Below, in pieces: positions 1 through 15,000 of a DNA stretch of 64,000 nucleotides. Source of the stretch: Bacillota bacterium (GTDB lineage Bacteria; Bacillota; Clostridia; Acetivibrionales; DSM-1351); contig JAEZRV010000064.1 in the NCBI GenBank assembly GCA_023444055.1, positions 1-64,000 of the forward strand. The letters run 5' to 3'. Within the stretch, counting starts at the first letter, position 1, and the number at the start of each line of letters is the position of its first letter. A program made the translations under genes and the position numbers. Below the pieces are notes generated by a model. That model was not told the origin of the DNA, made no database searches, and saw nothing but the letters and a program-made list of their open reading frames with translations.

Positions 1-3000
1 TCAATAAAGAAACAGAGATAAACTTAGGCTATAATATGGCGAAATTTGATATCACAGTAAATGTAAATATAGTAGAAGAAGGATATGACGTAGCTTTTGA
101 ATACCGCACAGATTTATTTGAGGAAGACAGTATAAGGAATATGTTAAGACACTTCATAAAGGTAATAGAAGAAGTGGTAAGTATCCCTGAAAAAAAAATA
201 AAAGAGATAGAAGTTATTACAGAAGAAGAAAAAGAAAAGATTCTATACAGATTTAATGACACAGATGCAGAATATCCAAAAGATAAGACTGTAACAGAGT
301 TATTTGAAGAACAGGTAGATAAGACGCCTGACAATATAGCCCTCATATTTGAGGGAAAAGAGGTTACATACAGTGAACTGAACAGAAGAGCAGATCAAGT
401 AGCATATAAGCTAAGAAAATTAGGAGTAAAACCAAATGACCTCGTAGTAATCATGGCAGAAAGAAGCCTCGAGATGTTATATGGAATTACGGGAATACTA
501 AAGGCAGGAGCAACTTATGTACCAATAGATCTAAGTTATTCGCAAGAAGAAAAAAAATACATTATAGATGAATGTGGTGCTAAAACAATACTAATTTATG
601 GTGCTGATGCAAAGAAAGCAATAGAAGAATTGAAATGTGAAGATAAGGCAGAAGTAATCGACCTTGCTGATAATGAATTTTTTACAGGTATGTCAGAAAA
701 CCTAGAGAGGATTAATAGGCCTGAGGATTTAGCATATGTACTCTATACGTCAGAAACAACTGGAAAGACTAATGGAGTTATGATTGAAAACAGGAGTGTA
801 GTAAGGCTTGTTAAAAACTCAGATTATGTTGTTTTAAACGAAAACAGTATTATTTTGCAAACTAGTTCAATGTCATTTGACGCATTTACATTTGAGATAT
901 GGGGAGCACTACTTAATGGAGGAAAACTAATACTTCCTAGAGGAGGTATTATTAAAAGTAGTATAGAGTTAAAGCAGAGTATTCAAGCGAACCATGTTAA
1001 TGTAATGTGGCTGCCATCAACGACATTTAATCAATTGTTGTTATGCGATAATGGATTATTTGATGGATTGAATTACTTAATTATTTCTGGAGAAAAAGCC
1101 TCGGAAAAACATGTAAGAAAATACCAAGAAAAAAATTCGAAAACAAAATTAATTAATGCGTATATCTATACAGAAAATACAACATTTACTACTACATATG
1201 AAATACCTAAGGACTTTGAAGATATATCAATGGGGAAGCCAATTAATAATACAAAAGTATATATTGTAAAAGATGGAGCATTATGTGGAATAGGAATGCT
1301 AGGAGAACTGTGTATTGGAGGACTAGGAGTATCAAGAGGATATTTAAATAATCCAGAATTAACACAAAAAAAGTTTATTAATAATTCATATGGAGAAGGG
1401 AAGTTGTACTGTACAGGAGATCTTGCACGATGGCTACCGGATGGTAACTTAGAGTATCTTGGAAAAGTTGAACAGGTAAAGATAAAAGATTTTCGCATTG
1501 AACTAGGAAAAATTGAAAGCATAATAAGGAAGAATGAAAATATTGCTGATGTTGTAGTTATTACTAAAAAAGACGAAATTGGCAAAGAAGCTATTTATGC
1601 ATATATAGTATCAGATGAAAATCTGAATTTGGGAACATTAAGGGAAGAACTAAGAAAAGAGCTACCTGAATATATGTTACCTTCCTATATGATGCAGATA
1701 AATGAGATACCTGTTGCCAGAAATGGTAAATTAGATAAGAGTGCATTACCTCAAATTGAAGAAAATACTATAAATAATTACATTGCACCAAGAAATATTA
1801 AAGAGAAGGCCCTTTGCGATGTGTATGAAAGTATACTTGGAGTACATGTCGGAATAACTAGTAATTTCTTTGAACTAGGTGGTGATTCTATAAAAGCAAT
1901 AAGACTTGTGTCCAAAATCAGAGAAAATGGATTTAATATCACTATAAAAGAAATTATGAAATATGACACAGTAGAATTACTTGCAACAAGAATAAACGAA
2001 GTTGAAGAAAATAAAAAGTATGAGCAAGAAGAAGTAATAGGGAAAATTATAATGACTCCGATTCAGAGAGCATTTTTTGAGTGGAAACTTTATGAACCAT
2101 GGCATTTTAATCAAGCAGTTATCCTTAAGTCAAATACAGAACTTAAAGAAGAGTATGTAAAAAAAGCATTGGAAGCATTAGCGATTCACCATGATGTATT
2201 AAGAATGGTATATAAAGAAGAACTCAGTATACTGAGTGTGAAAGAGAGTAATCTATATGAAATGTATGTTTACGATCATAGAAAAACTAAAAAAGATTTA
2301 AAAATAGAAATAGAAGAAATAAATTCAAAGATACAATCTGAAATGAATCTTGAGAATGGACCTATTTTAAAAGCGGTACTGCATAAGACAAGTAGTGGGG
2401 ATCATTTGTTACTGACTGTCCATCATCTGGCAGTAGATGGAGTGTCATGGAGAATATTAGTAGAAGATTTCGAAACTACATATAGGCAGGCTGAAAAAGG
2501 GCAAAAAATAATACTCCCTAAGAAGACAGCATCGTTTAAGGAATGGTCAGAGGCCCTTAATGAATATTCAGACAGTAAACTCATAAGCGATCAGGAACAA
2601 TACTGGAAAGATGTAAGCAGAGAAATCAGTGAGTATACTATACCTGAAACTTCCGATGTTAAAGAAGTACATATAGGAAGCGCTATTATAGAATTTGATG
2701 AAGAGACAACATATAAATTGCTTCATGACGTTGGCAAAGCGTATGGTACAGAAATAAATGATCTTTTACTAACAGCACTAGGAATGGCCATAAAAGAAAG
2801 TGTAGGGCTTGAAAAGATAGGAATATCTTTAGAAGGTCATGGTCGAGAGGAAATACACAGAAAAATTGAAACTTATCGAACCGTAGGATGGTTTACAAGT
2901 GTATATCCAATAATAATAGATGCACAAGGAGAGATAGAACAACAAATTATTCATAACAAGGAAATGCTGAGGAGGATACCTAATCATGGAATTGGGTATG

Positions 3001-6000
3001 GCGTATTAACATATGGCCAAAATAGGAAACTTAAAAATCTAACGCCTAATATAGGATTTAATTATTTAGGAGAATTGGATAATGAAATAAAAGAAAGAGG
3101 AATGTTTTGCACGTCAGAATACTCTACTGGAGAATGTGTTGCTAAGAGAAACAGCATGACAAATACAATAACATTTCTTGGTTCAATAATAGAAGGTAAA
3201 TTGAAATTTCAAGTAAATTATATATCTGAAAAACATACAGATGAGAACATTAAGACACTATGTAATTGCTATAATGAAGCATTAAAAAGAATAGTGAATT
3301 ACTGTATGGAACAGGATGAAAAGATTATAACTGCATCAGATGTCGGCGTACTTGATATAAAAGATTTAGATTTTAAAAAGGCAATTGCCAATTTAGGAAT
3401 TTGCATAAATGGTATAGAAACTACTTATTCATTAACTCCGATGCAAGAAGGAATGCTGTATCATAAGATATTAAATGAAGAATCAACTGAGTATGTACTT
3501 CAAAATGTAATTAATGTTAATGGAAGAGTAGATGATGAAACAATTTTAAAAAGTTTAGGTCTTTTATCATATAAGTATGCAATTTTAAGAACGGCATTTC
3601 TATATAAGGAATGTACAGTTTTTAAACAGATTGTATTTAAAGAAAGACAAATCGAAATTAATATTGAGGACCTAAGTAAATTAGAGAAATCAGAGCAAAA
3701 TTATATACTAGAAAGAATAAAGGATAATGATTTAAAGAGAGGTTTTAGACTTGATAGAGACAGTCTTTTAAGAGTAACAATTGTCAAGCTTGAAAAAGAT
3801 GAATGTAAGATGATATGGAGTAGTCACCATATTATTATGGACGGTTGGTGCTTATCACTGCTCTTTAGCGATTTTATAAACTATTATCAAGTATTAAGCG
3901 AGGGAGCAGATTATGAGATAGTAAAGAATAAAGTAAGTGAGGAGAAAAATAAAATACTGCCTTACGGGGACTACATTAAGTATCTTGAAAAACAAGATAA
4001 AAAAGAAGGATTAGAGTACTTCAGAGAGTTGCTAAGTGGTTATGATACACCAGCAGAAATAGTTCCACTTCAAAAGACAGAAGATCAAGAAATAGCGGTA
4101 GAAACATTAGAAAAAGTCTTTGAAAATGATTTATGCGAACAACTAAGAAAAATATCGGCTGAGAATAATATAACAGTCAATACCATATTTGAAGCTGCTT
4201 GGGGAATTGTACTTCAGAGATATAATGTAACTGAGGATGCAGTGTTTGGGAAAGTCGTATCTGGAAGAAATGCAGGATTATTAGGGATAGAGCGCGCTGT
4301 AGGTTTGTTTATAAATACAATACCGGTAAGAGTGGATTGCAACGAATATAAGAAAAAGATAGGGTTACTAAAAGAACTTCAAGAACAAGCATTCGAGAGT
4401 GGAAGATACGATTTCTGTCCTCTATCAGAAGTTCAACAAGAAAGTACACTTAAGGATAAGCTAATAAAAACATTATTTGTATATGAAAATTTTTATGTAG
4501 ATAAAAGAGTAAAAGACGGTATTCCTGGACTTGACATAAGTGTTGAATCAGATAGAGATGAAACAAACTATCCAATAAGTATACGTATATTTGGAACAGA
4601 ATACATAACAGTAAGAATCCAATATCAATCGAGAATGTATTCAAGAGAAGAAATTGAAAAACTGTTAGAAAGATATAAACTTGCAGTTAGAGAATTGATT
4701 CAAGATATACAGAAGCCGATTGGAGAAATTGATCTTACAACACAAGAAGAAAAAAATTTAATATTATACAGATTTAATGACACAGATACAGAATATCTGA
4801 AGAATAAAACAGTAGCTGAGTTATTTGAGGAGCAGGTCAAAAAGACACCTGATAATATAGCAGTAGTATTTGAAGGTGAAGAAATTACTTACAGAGACTT
4901 AAACAATAAAGCAAATCAATTAGCATTTAAACTCAGAAATCTAGGAGTTGGAGTGGATGACTATGTACCAATAATGGCTGAAAGAAGCATTGAAATGGTA
5001 TGTGGAATATTGGGTATAATTAAGGCGGGAGGAGCTTATGTACCAATAGATTCAGCCTATCCTCAGGAGAGAATATCTTACATTTTAGGTGATTGTGCAC
5101 CACAGGCAATATTGCTTTATGGAGATATGGTTAAAAAAACATTTGAGAAATTGAAACTAAAGGAAGAAATACAAGTAATAGAACTGTCAGAATGTAAGTT
5201 TTATGAAGGTGTGTCTGAAAATCTTGAAATAATAAATTCAACAGAGAATTTGGCATATGTAATTTATACGTCAGGAACAACAGGAAAGCCAAAGGGAAGC
5301 ATGATTGAAAACCAAAGTATAGTAAGACTTGTCAAAAATCCAAATTATGTTAAATTGGATGAAAGTAGTATTATATTACAAACAGGATCAATCTCATTTG
5401 ACGCATCAACATTTGAAATCTGGGGAGCACTACTTAATGGAGGGAAATTAGTTCTTCCCGGAGAAGGTGTTATTACAAGTAGTGTAGATTTAAGGGAGAG
5501 AATTATATCGAATAAAGTTAATACGATGTGGATAACATCAACATTGTTTAATCAATTGTTGTTATTAGATAATAGTTTATTTTATACTTTGAACTATTTA
5601 TTGATAGGTGGAGAAAAACTCTCAGAAAACCATGTAAGAATATTTAAAGAAACAAATACAGCAACAAAATTGATTAATGGATATGGTCCTACAGAGAATA
5701 CAACATTTACGACTACATATGAAATACCTGATAAATTTGAAAGTATTCCAATAGGCAAACCGATTAATGATACGAAAGTATATATTATAAAAAGTGGAAA
5801 TTTGTGTGGAATAGGAATGCCGGGTGAATTGTGTACATCAGGAAGGGGTGTGTCAAGAGGATATTTAAACATGCCTCAATTAACTAATGAAAAGTTCATT
5901 ACTAATCCATATGGGGATGGTAAGTTGTACAGGACAGGAGATCTTGCGAAATGGCTGCCAGACGGAAACATAGAATATCTAGGAAGAATAGACGAGCAGG

Positions 6001-9000
6001 TAAAAATTCGGGGATTTCGTATAGAATTAGAAGAAATCGAAAGCATTATAAGGAAAAATGAATATATCAAAGATGTGGCAGTTTTAGCAAGAATTGATGC
6101 AAATGCAGATAAGGCTATCTATGCATATATAGTATCAGATATAATTGTGGATATAGCTGAATTAAGAGAGCAATTACGAAAAGAGCTCCCTGATTATATG
6201 CTACCATCCTATATGATGCAAATCGTAAAAATCCCAATAACCCCAAATGGAAAATTGGACAAAAAGGAATTGCCGGATATTGAAATAAGAATGACAAATG
6301 ACTACATTGCTCCAAGAGATAAAATAGAGGAAATCATCTGTAACATATATGCAGAAACACTAGGAATAGAAAAGGTAAGTATAACAGAAAGTTTCTTTGA
6401 AATAGGTGGACATTCATTAAGAGCTGTTAAAGTAATAAATAGACTTGAGGAATTAACAGGATTAAGATTATCTATAAAAGATTTATTTGATTCACCTACA
6501 GCTGAAAGCTTAGCTAAAATAATAAGTAATGCAAGGCACGAAGTATATGAAGAAATACCAAAAGCTGAAGAAAAAGAGTTTTATCCAGTTTCATCAGCCC
6601 AGAAGAGGCTGTACCTGATCAATGAAATAGATGAGCAGGGGACAACATATAATATCCCATCGGCAGTAATATTAAGTGGGGATGCTGATATAAATAAGAT
6701 AAATAGAGTGTTTAAAGAGCTTATCAAGAGACATGAAATTTTAAGAACATGTATTGTAATGAAAAATGGAGAGCCAGTCCAGAAGATTATGAATGCAGAG
6801 GATATTCATGCTAATGTGGACTTAATAGATCTTAAAGAAGCGGATGAGAACAGTAAAAAAGATATTTTTGCAAGATTTGTGCGCCCATTTGACTTAAGTC
6901 AGGCTCCCCTTGTAAGGAGTGCAGTTGTAGAACTTGATGAAAAAAATAGTTTGCTTCTATTTGATATGCATCATATAATCTCTGACGGTGCAACAATGGC
7001 AAACATGATAAGTGAATTCAATGCAATGTATAAAGGAGAAGAATTAGAACCGTTAAAACTTCAATATAAAGATTACAGTGAATGGATGAGAACGAGAGAC
7101 TTATCATCACAGAAAGAATATTGGTTAAATGAATTTAGCAAGGAGATACCAATATTGGACTTACCATACGATTATGCAAGGGGGCAGATACAAAGGTTTG
7201 AAGGAAGTACAATAAATGGTGTGATAGGAAAGGAAATAAAAGAAAAGATAAAAAAATTAAGTAAGAAAACAGGTGCAACAGAATACATGATATTGCTTTC
7301 AGGACTTATGGCATTGTTAGCGAAATACAGTCGTCAAGATGATATCTTAATTGGAAGCCCAATTGCAGGAAGGGTACATAAGAATACTGAAAAGATGTTA
7401 GGCATGTTTATAAATACCCTTGTTATGAGAGGATATCCAGAAAAAAACAAAAAATTTGAAGATTTTTTATATGAAATAAAGGAAATGGCACTCAATGCGT
7501 ATGATAATCAAGAGTATCCATTTGAAGAACTCGTTGAAAATGTACAGTTTAAAAGGGATATATCAAGAAATCCATTGTTTGATATAATGTTTGTTCTACA
7601 GAATAATGAGACAAAAGAATTAGATATTGAAGATAAGTCAGAATATAGCGTCGTTAATGGAGATACAAGGATAAATCTTGGATACAGTACGGCAAAATTT
7701 GATCTAAAATTAAATATTATCGCATTAAACAATGAGTATAAAGTAGTATTAGAGTATCGGACAGACTTATTTAAAGATGAGAGCATAAGGAATATGCTAA
7801 AGCATTATATAAAAGTAATTGATGAAGTGGTAAGTAATCCAGAGAAAAAAATTCAAGAAATAGAGGTAATAACTGAGGATGAAATACAGGAAATATTATA
7901 CAGATTTAATGACACAGATGCAGAATATCCAAAAAATAAGACAGTAGGAGAGTTGTTTGAAGAGCAGGTAGAAAGGATACCCGATAAAACAGCAGTAGTA
8001 TTTGAAGGGAAAGAAGTTACATATAGAGAGTTGAATACAAAGGCAAATCAAATAGCATATAAACTTAGAGAACTTGAAGTAGGTTCTGATGATTTTATAG
8101 TAATTATGGCAGAGCGAAGTCTTGAGATGATATATGCGATATATGGAATAATTAAGGCTGGCGGAGCTTATATTCCAATAGATCCGGCTTCTCCACATGA
8201 ACGTATATCTTATATGCTAGGTGACTGTGCTCCTAAGGCAGCACTAATTTATGGTGATAAAGCACAAAAAACAGCTAATGAATTACATATGAAAGATGAA
8301 ATAGAAGTGTTTGATCTATCGAATAAAGAAATATATACTGGTATGTCAAAAAACCCCGAAAATGTAAATAAACCTGAGGATCTGATTTATGTAATATATA
8401 CATCTGGAACATCAGGAGCACCAAAAGGAGTAATGGTAGAAAACCGAAATGTTACTAATTTTTGCAGTTATCTTGATACAATATTATATAAAGATGACAA
8501 TGATGTGTCTTTACTGATCGCATCATATGTATTTGATGCTTCTATAAAAATGTTATTTACTACGCTTCTTAATGGTCATGTATTACATATTGTGCCAGAT
8601 GAGATAAAAAATGATAAAAATAAAATGTGTAAATATATTAATGATAATAAAATTAATGTTATGGATGGAACACCGTCGTATTATAAAGAGATCTTTTTGA
8701 GTCAAAAGAATAGTTTTAATTTAAAAAAGTGTATTTTGGGTGGAGAAGAACTTACTGTATCTATATGTGACAAATTGAAAGAAATAGATGATATTGAAAT
8801 AATCAATTCATATGGACCAACTGAAGCTACTGTTGATGCTACATGTTATGTAGTAGGACATTTTGAGTTGAAAAATATTAGAGTACCAATTGGAAAGCCT
8901 ATAAATAATGTAAAAGTATATATTATGAGTGATAATATGTTGTGTGGAATAGGTATACCTGGAGAGTTGTGTATAGCTGGAACAGGTGTATCAAGAGGAT

Positions 9001-12000
9001 ATCTGAATCGTAGGGAATTAACAGATGAAAAGTTTATAGATAACTTATATGGAAAAGGAAAGATGTATAAAACAGGAGACCTTGCAAGATGGATGCCAGA
9101 TGGAAACATAGAGTATCTTGGAAGAATGGATGAACAGGTAAAGATAAGAGGATTTCGTATAGAGCTTGGAGAGATTGAAAGTGTACTACAAAAAAAGGAA
9201 TATATTACCGCGGCTGCAGTTGTTGTAAAAGTTGATGATAGTGGTGACAAAGCTATTAATGCATATATTGTATCAGACGAAAGAGTTGAAATAAAAAAGC
9301 TAAGGGATGATCTAAGAAAACAACTACCAGAATATATGATACCATCCTATATTATGCAGTTAGAAAAAATTCCAGTAACAGTAAATGGAAAGCTTGATAA
9401 GATGGCACTACCTGAAATAGAAAAAACTACAGTAAATGAGTATATTGAACCTAGAGATAAAGCAGAAGAGATAATTTGTAGAATATATGAAGAAGTACTA
9501 GGAATAGAAAAAGTAAGTATTAAAGACAGTTTCTTAGAAATTGGTGGGCATTCATTAAGCGCGATAAAAGTCATAAACCGAATAGAAGAAGAGACGGGGA
9601 TAAGATTAGCGGTAAAAGATTTATTTACTTCACCTAGTGCAGAAAATATGGCAGAAATTATAAAAAGCATAGAAAGCAAAGTATATGAAGAAATACCGAA
9701 AGTGGAAGAAAAAGAATATTATCCAGTTTCGTCAACCCAAAAGAGACAGTATATGATCAATGAAATTAATGATGTAGGAATAGCTTATAACATGCCAGCT
9801 GCAGTAAAACTAAATGGTGTTGCTGATGTAGAAAGAATTAGTAAGGTAGTTAATGAACTAATAAAGAGACATGAAATTTTAAGAACATGTATAGTAATGA
9901 AGGATGGGGAGTTGGTACAGAAAATTATAAGTGCTGAAGACATTAATACAGTAGTTAAATATATAAATCTAAAGAATATGGATGAAAAAAGTAAAAAAGA
10001 GAAAATTGCGGGATTTGTACGACCATTTAATTTAGGACATGCACCTCTTATTAGGGTTGTAGTTGCTGATATTGATGAAAAAAATAGTCTTTTGCTAGTT
10101 GATATGCATCATATAATTTCTGATGCTGTAGCACGAGCAAATTTAATAAGAGAATTCAATGCTTTGTATAAAGGAGAAGAATTAGAGACATTAAGAGTGC
10201 AGTATAAAGATTATAGTGAGTGGATGAGAAAAAGGGATTTATCTTCGCAGAAAGAATATTGGAACAATGAATTTAGTGGAGATATACCTGTATTAGATTT
10301 GCCATATGATCATGTAAGAGGACAAGTACAGAAGTTTGAAGGAAATACAGTTAAGGGAGTAATAGGATATGAGATTAAAGGTAAAATTGACAAATTATGC
10401 AAAAAAACCGGAACGACAGCATATATGGTACTGTTGTCAGGGCTGATGGTATTGTTAGCCAAGTACAGTCGCCAGGAAGACATAATAATAGGAAGTCCTG
10501 TTGCTGGAAGGACACACAAGGATACCGAAAAAATGTTAGGTATGTTTATTAATACTCTTGCGATGAGAGGATATCCTAAAGAACATAAGAAATTTGAAGA
10601 ATTTTTATACGAGATAAAAGAGGCAAATTTAAAGGCATATGATAACCAGGAGTATCCTTTTGAGGAACTAGTAGAGCAAATTCAGATAAATCGTGATATG
10701 TCAAGAAATCCTTTGTTTGATGTAATGTTTGTTCTACAAAATAGTGAGAGTGAAGAAGTTGGACTTGCAGAGAAATCAGGAAAAGCAGAAATAAATCTAG
10801 GATACAAAATTGCTAAATTTGACATAACAGTATATGTAAATATAATAAACGATGAATACGATGTAGCTTTTGAATACCGCACAGATTTATTTGAGGAAGA
10901 AAGTATAAGAAATATACTAAAACACTACATAAATATAGTAGAGGATGCCGTAAATTATCCAGAGAAAGAGATCAAAGATATCGAGGTACTTAAAGAAGAT
11001 GAAAAAGAGAAGATACTATACAGATTTAATGACACATATTCAGAATATAAAAAAGATAAAACTGTCATAGAGCTATTCGAAGAACAAGTAGAGAAGACTC
11101 CAGATAATATAGGAGTAGTATTCAAAGAAAATGAGGTTACATACAGAGAGCTAAATAGAAAGGCAAATCAGGTAGCTTATAAGCTAAGAAAACTAGGAGT
11201 AGGACGAGATGACTTTATAGTCATATTAGCAGAAAGAAGCCTTGAGATGATATACGGAATTTATGGAATACTTAAGGCAGGAGGAGCTTATGTTCCAGTA
11301 GAACCAAGTCTTCCAAAGGAAAGAATATCCTACATGATAAATGACTGTGAACCTAAAGCAGTATTGATTTATGGTAAAGAAGCCCAAAAAGTAGTAGAAG
11401 GATGGAGTATAAAAACTGAGATAGAAATAATCGACTTGGCAGACAGTAAGGTTTATAAAGGTGTGTCAAAAAATCCAGTAAAAATAAATAAGGCAGAGGA
11501 TGTAGCTTATGTAATCTATACCTCTGGAACAACAGGAAAACCTAAGGGAGTAATGGTAGAGCATTGTAATGTAGGGCATTATATAACGAATCATGAGAGA
11601 AATATATATGGCGGAACAATCAAAGGAAATATAAAAAAAATATTAGGTGTAACAAACATGTCTTTTGATATATTTGTAACTGAAATTATATTGTCGCTTG
11701 TACATGGAATGGAACTTTATTTGACAGGAAATAATGAATATAACAATCCACAACGTATTGCTGAAATAGTTGATAGATATGATGTTGAAATTATACAAAC
11801 AACACCATCTAAGATGAAAATGTATTTAGAGGGTGAAAGTTATAAGAAATACCTTTCTAAGTTCAAGACAATACTATTAGGTGGAGAAAGTGTACCATTG
11901 TCGCTTTGTAATGAATTAAGAAAATATACAAAAGCAAAAATTGTGAACGTGTATGGGCCTAGTGAAGCAACGGTATGGGCAACAATGGGAGAAATAAAAC

Positions 12001-15000
12001 CGGGAATTCATAGAAATATAATTGGAACACCAATGTCAAATGTACAGATATATATAATGAATAATAAGCATGTGTGTGGAATAGGAATGCCAGGGGAACT
12101 ATGCATAGCAGGAGATGGAGTAGCAAGAGGATATCTGAATAGGCTAGAACTAACAAAAGAAAAATTTATAGATAATCCATATGGGGAGGGGAGGATGTAC
12201 CTTACAGGAGATCTTGCAAGGTGGCTGCCATATGGAAACATAGAGTATCTTGGAAGAAAGGATGAACAGGTAAAGATAAGGGGATATCGAATAGAGTTAG
12301 GAGAAATTGAAAGCGTCATAAGGACAAGCGGATATGTCACAGATGTAGCAGTAATAGCAAGAACTGATACTAACGGAGATAATGCTATTTATGCGTACAT
12401 AGTATCAGACGAAAGTGTTGATATAGGAAAACTAAGGGAAGAACTGCGAAAAGAGATTCCTGAATATATGATACCATCTTATATGGTGCAGATTGAAAAA
12501 ATCCCAATAAATAAAAATGGAAAGCTTGATAAGAAGGCATTACCAGAAATAGAAATACTAACCTTAAATAAGTATATAGCTCCTAAAAATAAAACTGAGG
12601 AGATTATATGTAACATATATGCAGAAATACTAGGAATGGAGAAGGTAAGTATAACAGATAGTTTCTTTGAAATTGGAGGTCATTCACTAAGAGCTGTTAA
12701 AGTAATAAACCGTATAGAGAAAGAGATAGGAGTAAGATTGCCAGTAAAAGAATTGTTTACTTCACCCACAGCAGAAGGCATGGCAAAAATAATAAGAAAT
12801 ATAGAAAAAGAAGATTATAAGGAAATACCAAAAGCAGAAGTAAGAGAATATTATTCAGCATCATCAGCCCAGAAAAGACAGTATATGATTAATGAAATTG
12901 ATGACACAGGAACTGCATACAATATGCCTGTAGTAGTAAGATTAAATGGAAATGCCGACTTAGAAAAAATAAAAAAGGTATTTGTTAAACTTATAAGAAG
13001 ACATGAGATACTAAGGACTTGTTTTATTATAGTTGATGGAGAAATTGTACAGAAGATTATAAGTGCAGAAGATATCAACCCTGATATTAGCTATATGAAT
13101 CTGAAAAATGCAGATGAATTTAGTAAAAAAGAGAAACTAGCAGGATTTGTGCATCCATTTGACTTAAGCCAAGCACCACTTGTTAGGTTAGCATTGGCAG
13201 AGATTGGTGAAAATGAGAATTTTCTGCTATTTGATGTGCATCATATAATATCAGACGGTGTAACAATGGCAAACATGATAAGTGAATTCAATGCTTTATA
13301 TAATGGAGAAGAATTAGAACCATTGAAACTACAATACAAAGATTATAGTGAATGGATGAAAACAAGAGATATAAATTCACAGAAGGAATACTGGTTAAAT
13401 GAATTCAGCGGTGAGATATCAGTATTATCCCTGCCATATGATCATGCTAGAGGAAAGACTCAGAAGTTTGAAGGGAATATTGTAAAAACAAAAATTGGAA
13501 AAGAACTAAAGGAAAAAATAGAAGAATTAAGTAAAAAGACTGGCGCAACAGAATACATGATACTATTATCAGGATTGATGGTACTGTTAGAAAAATACAG
13601 TAGACAGGAAGATATAATAATAGGAAGCCCTGTAGCTGGTAGAGTACATAAAGATACAGAAAAAATGTTTGGTATGTTCATAAATACATTACCACTGAGG
13701 GGATATCCGCAAAAAAATAAGAAATATGAAGACTTCTTATATGAAATTAAAGAAACAGCTCTAAGGGCGTATGATAATCAAGAATATCCATTCGAGGAAC
13801 TGGTAGAGCATGTAAAGGTGAACAGGGAAATGTCTAGAAACCCTATGTTTGATATAATGTTTGTTCTACAAAATAATGAGTCAGAAGAATTAGAATTTGT
13901 AGATAAATCAGGATATGAAATAAAAATAGGAGATTCAGATATAAATCTTGGATACAGAGCAGCTAAATTTGATATAACGGTAAACCTAAAAGCTGTGAAT
14001 GAGGGATATGTTTTAGAATTTATATACCGTACTGATTTATTTGAGGATGAAAGTATGAGGAATATGTTAAAGCAATTCTTAAAGGTAGTAGATGATGCAG
14101 TAAGTAATCCAGAGAAAGAAATAAAAGATATTGAGGCAATAACCGAAGAAGAAAAAGAAAAAATCTTATATAGATTTAATGATACAGTTAAAGATTATCC
14201 AAGAGATAAGGTTGTGTCAGAATTGTTTGAAGAACAAGTAGATAATACACCTAATAATGTAGCACTTGTATTCCAAAAAAAAGAGATTACATATAGTGAA
14301 CTAAACAGAAGAGCAAATCAGGTAGCACATAAACTAAGAAAATTAGGAATAGGTGCAGATGTCCTCGTACCAATCATGGCTGAAAAAAGCCTTGAGATGA
14401 TATACGGAATACTAGGAATAATAAAGGCGGGTGGAGCTTATGTACCAATAGATCCAACTTATCCTATGGAGAGAATATCTTACATGATAGATGATTGTGC
14501 ACCGCAGGCAATGTTGATTTTTGGAGACGTAGCTAATGAAATGTTAGAGAAATTGAATATAAAGGATGAAATTGATGTAATAGATCTATCAGATAGTAAG
14601 ATATATGAAGGTATGTCTGAAAATCCTGCAAATTTTAATCAACCAGAGGATTTAGTGTATGTAATATATACTTCAGGAACAACAGGCAAACCTAAGGGCA
14701 GTATGATAGAGCACAAGAGTGTTAATCGTTTAGTAAAGAATACAAATTATGTAGAACTCGACCAGAATACAGTTATATTGCAAACAGGTGCTATATCATT
14801 TGATGCTTCTACATTTGAAATTTGGGGAAGTCTTTTAAATGGTGGAAAATTGTATCTTGTATCAAACGATATACTATTGAATCCTAATATGTTTAAAAGA
14901 ACAATATCAGAATGTAAAATAAATACTATATTTCTAACAACAGCATTGTTTAATCAGATGATAAACACAGATGTAAAAATCTTTGATGATTTGAAATATT

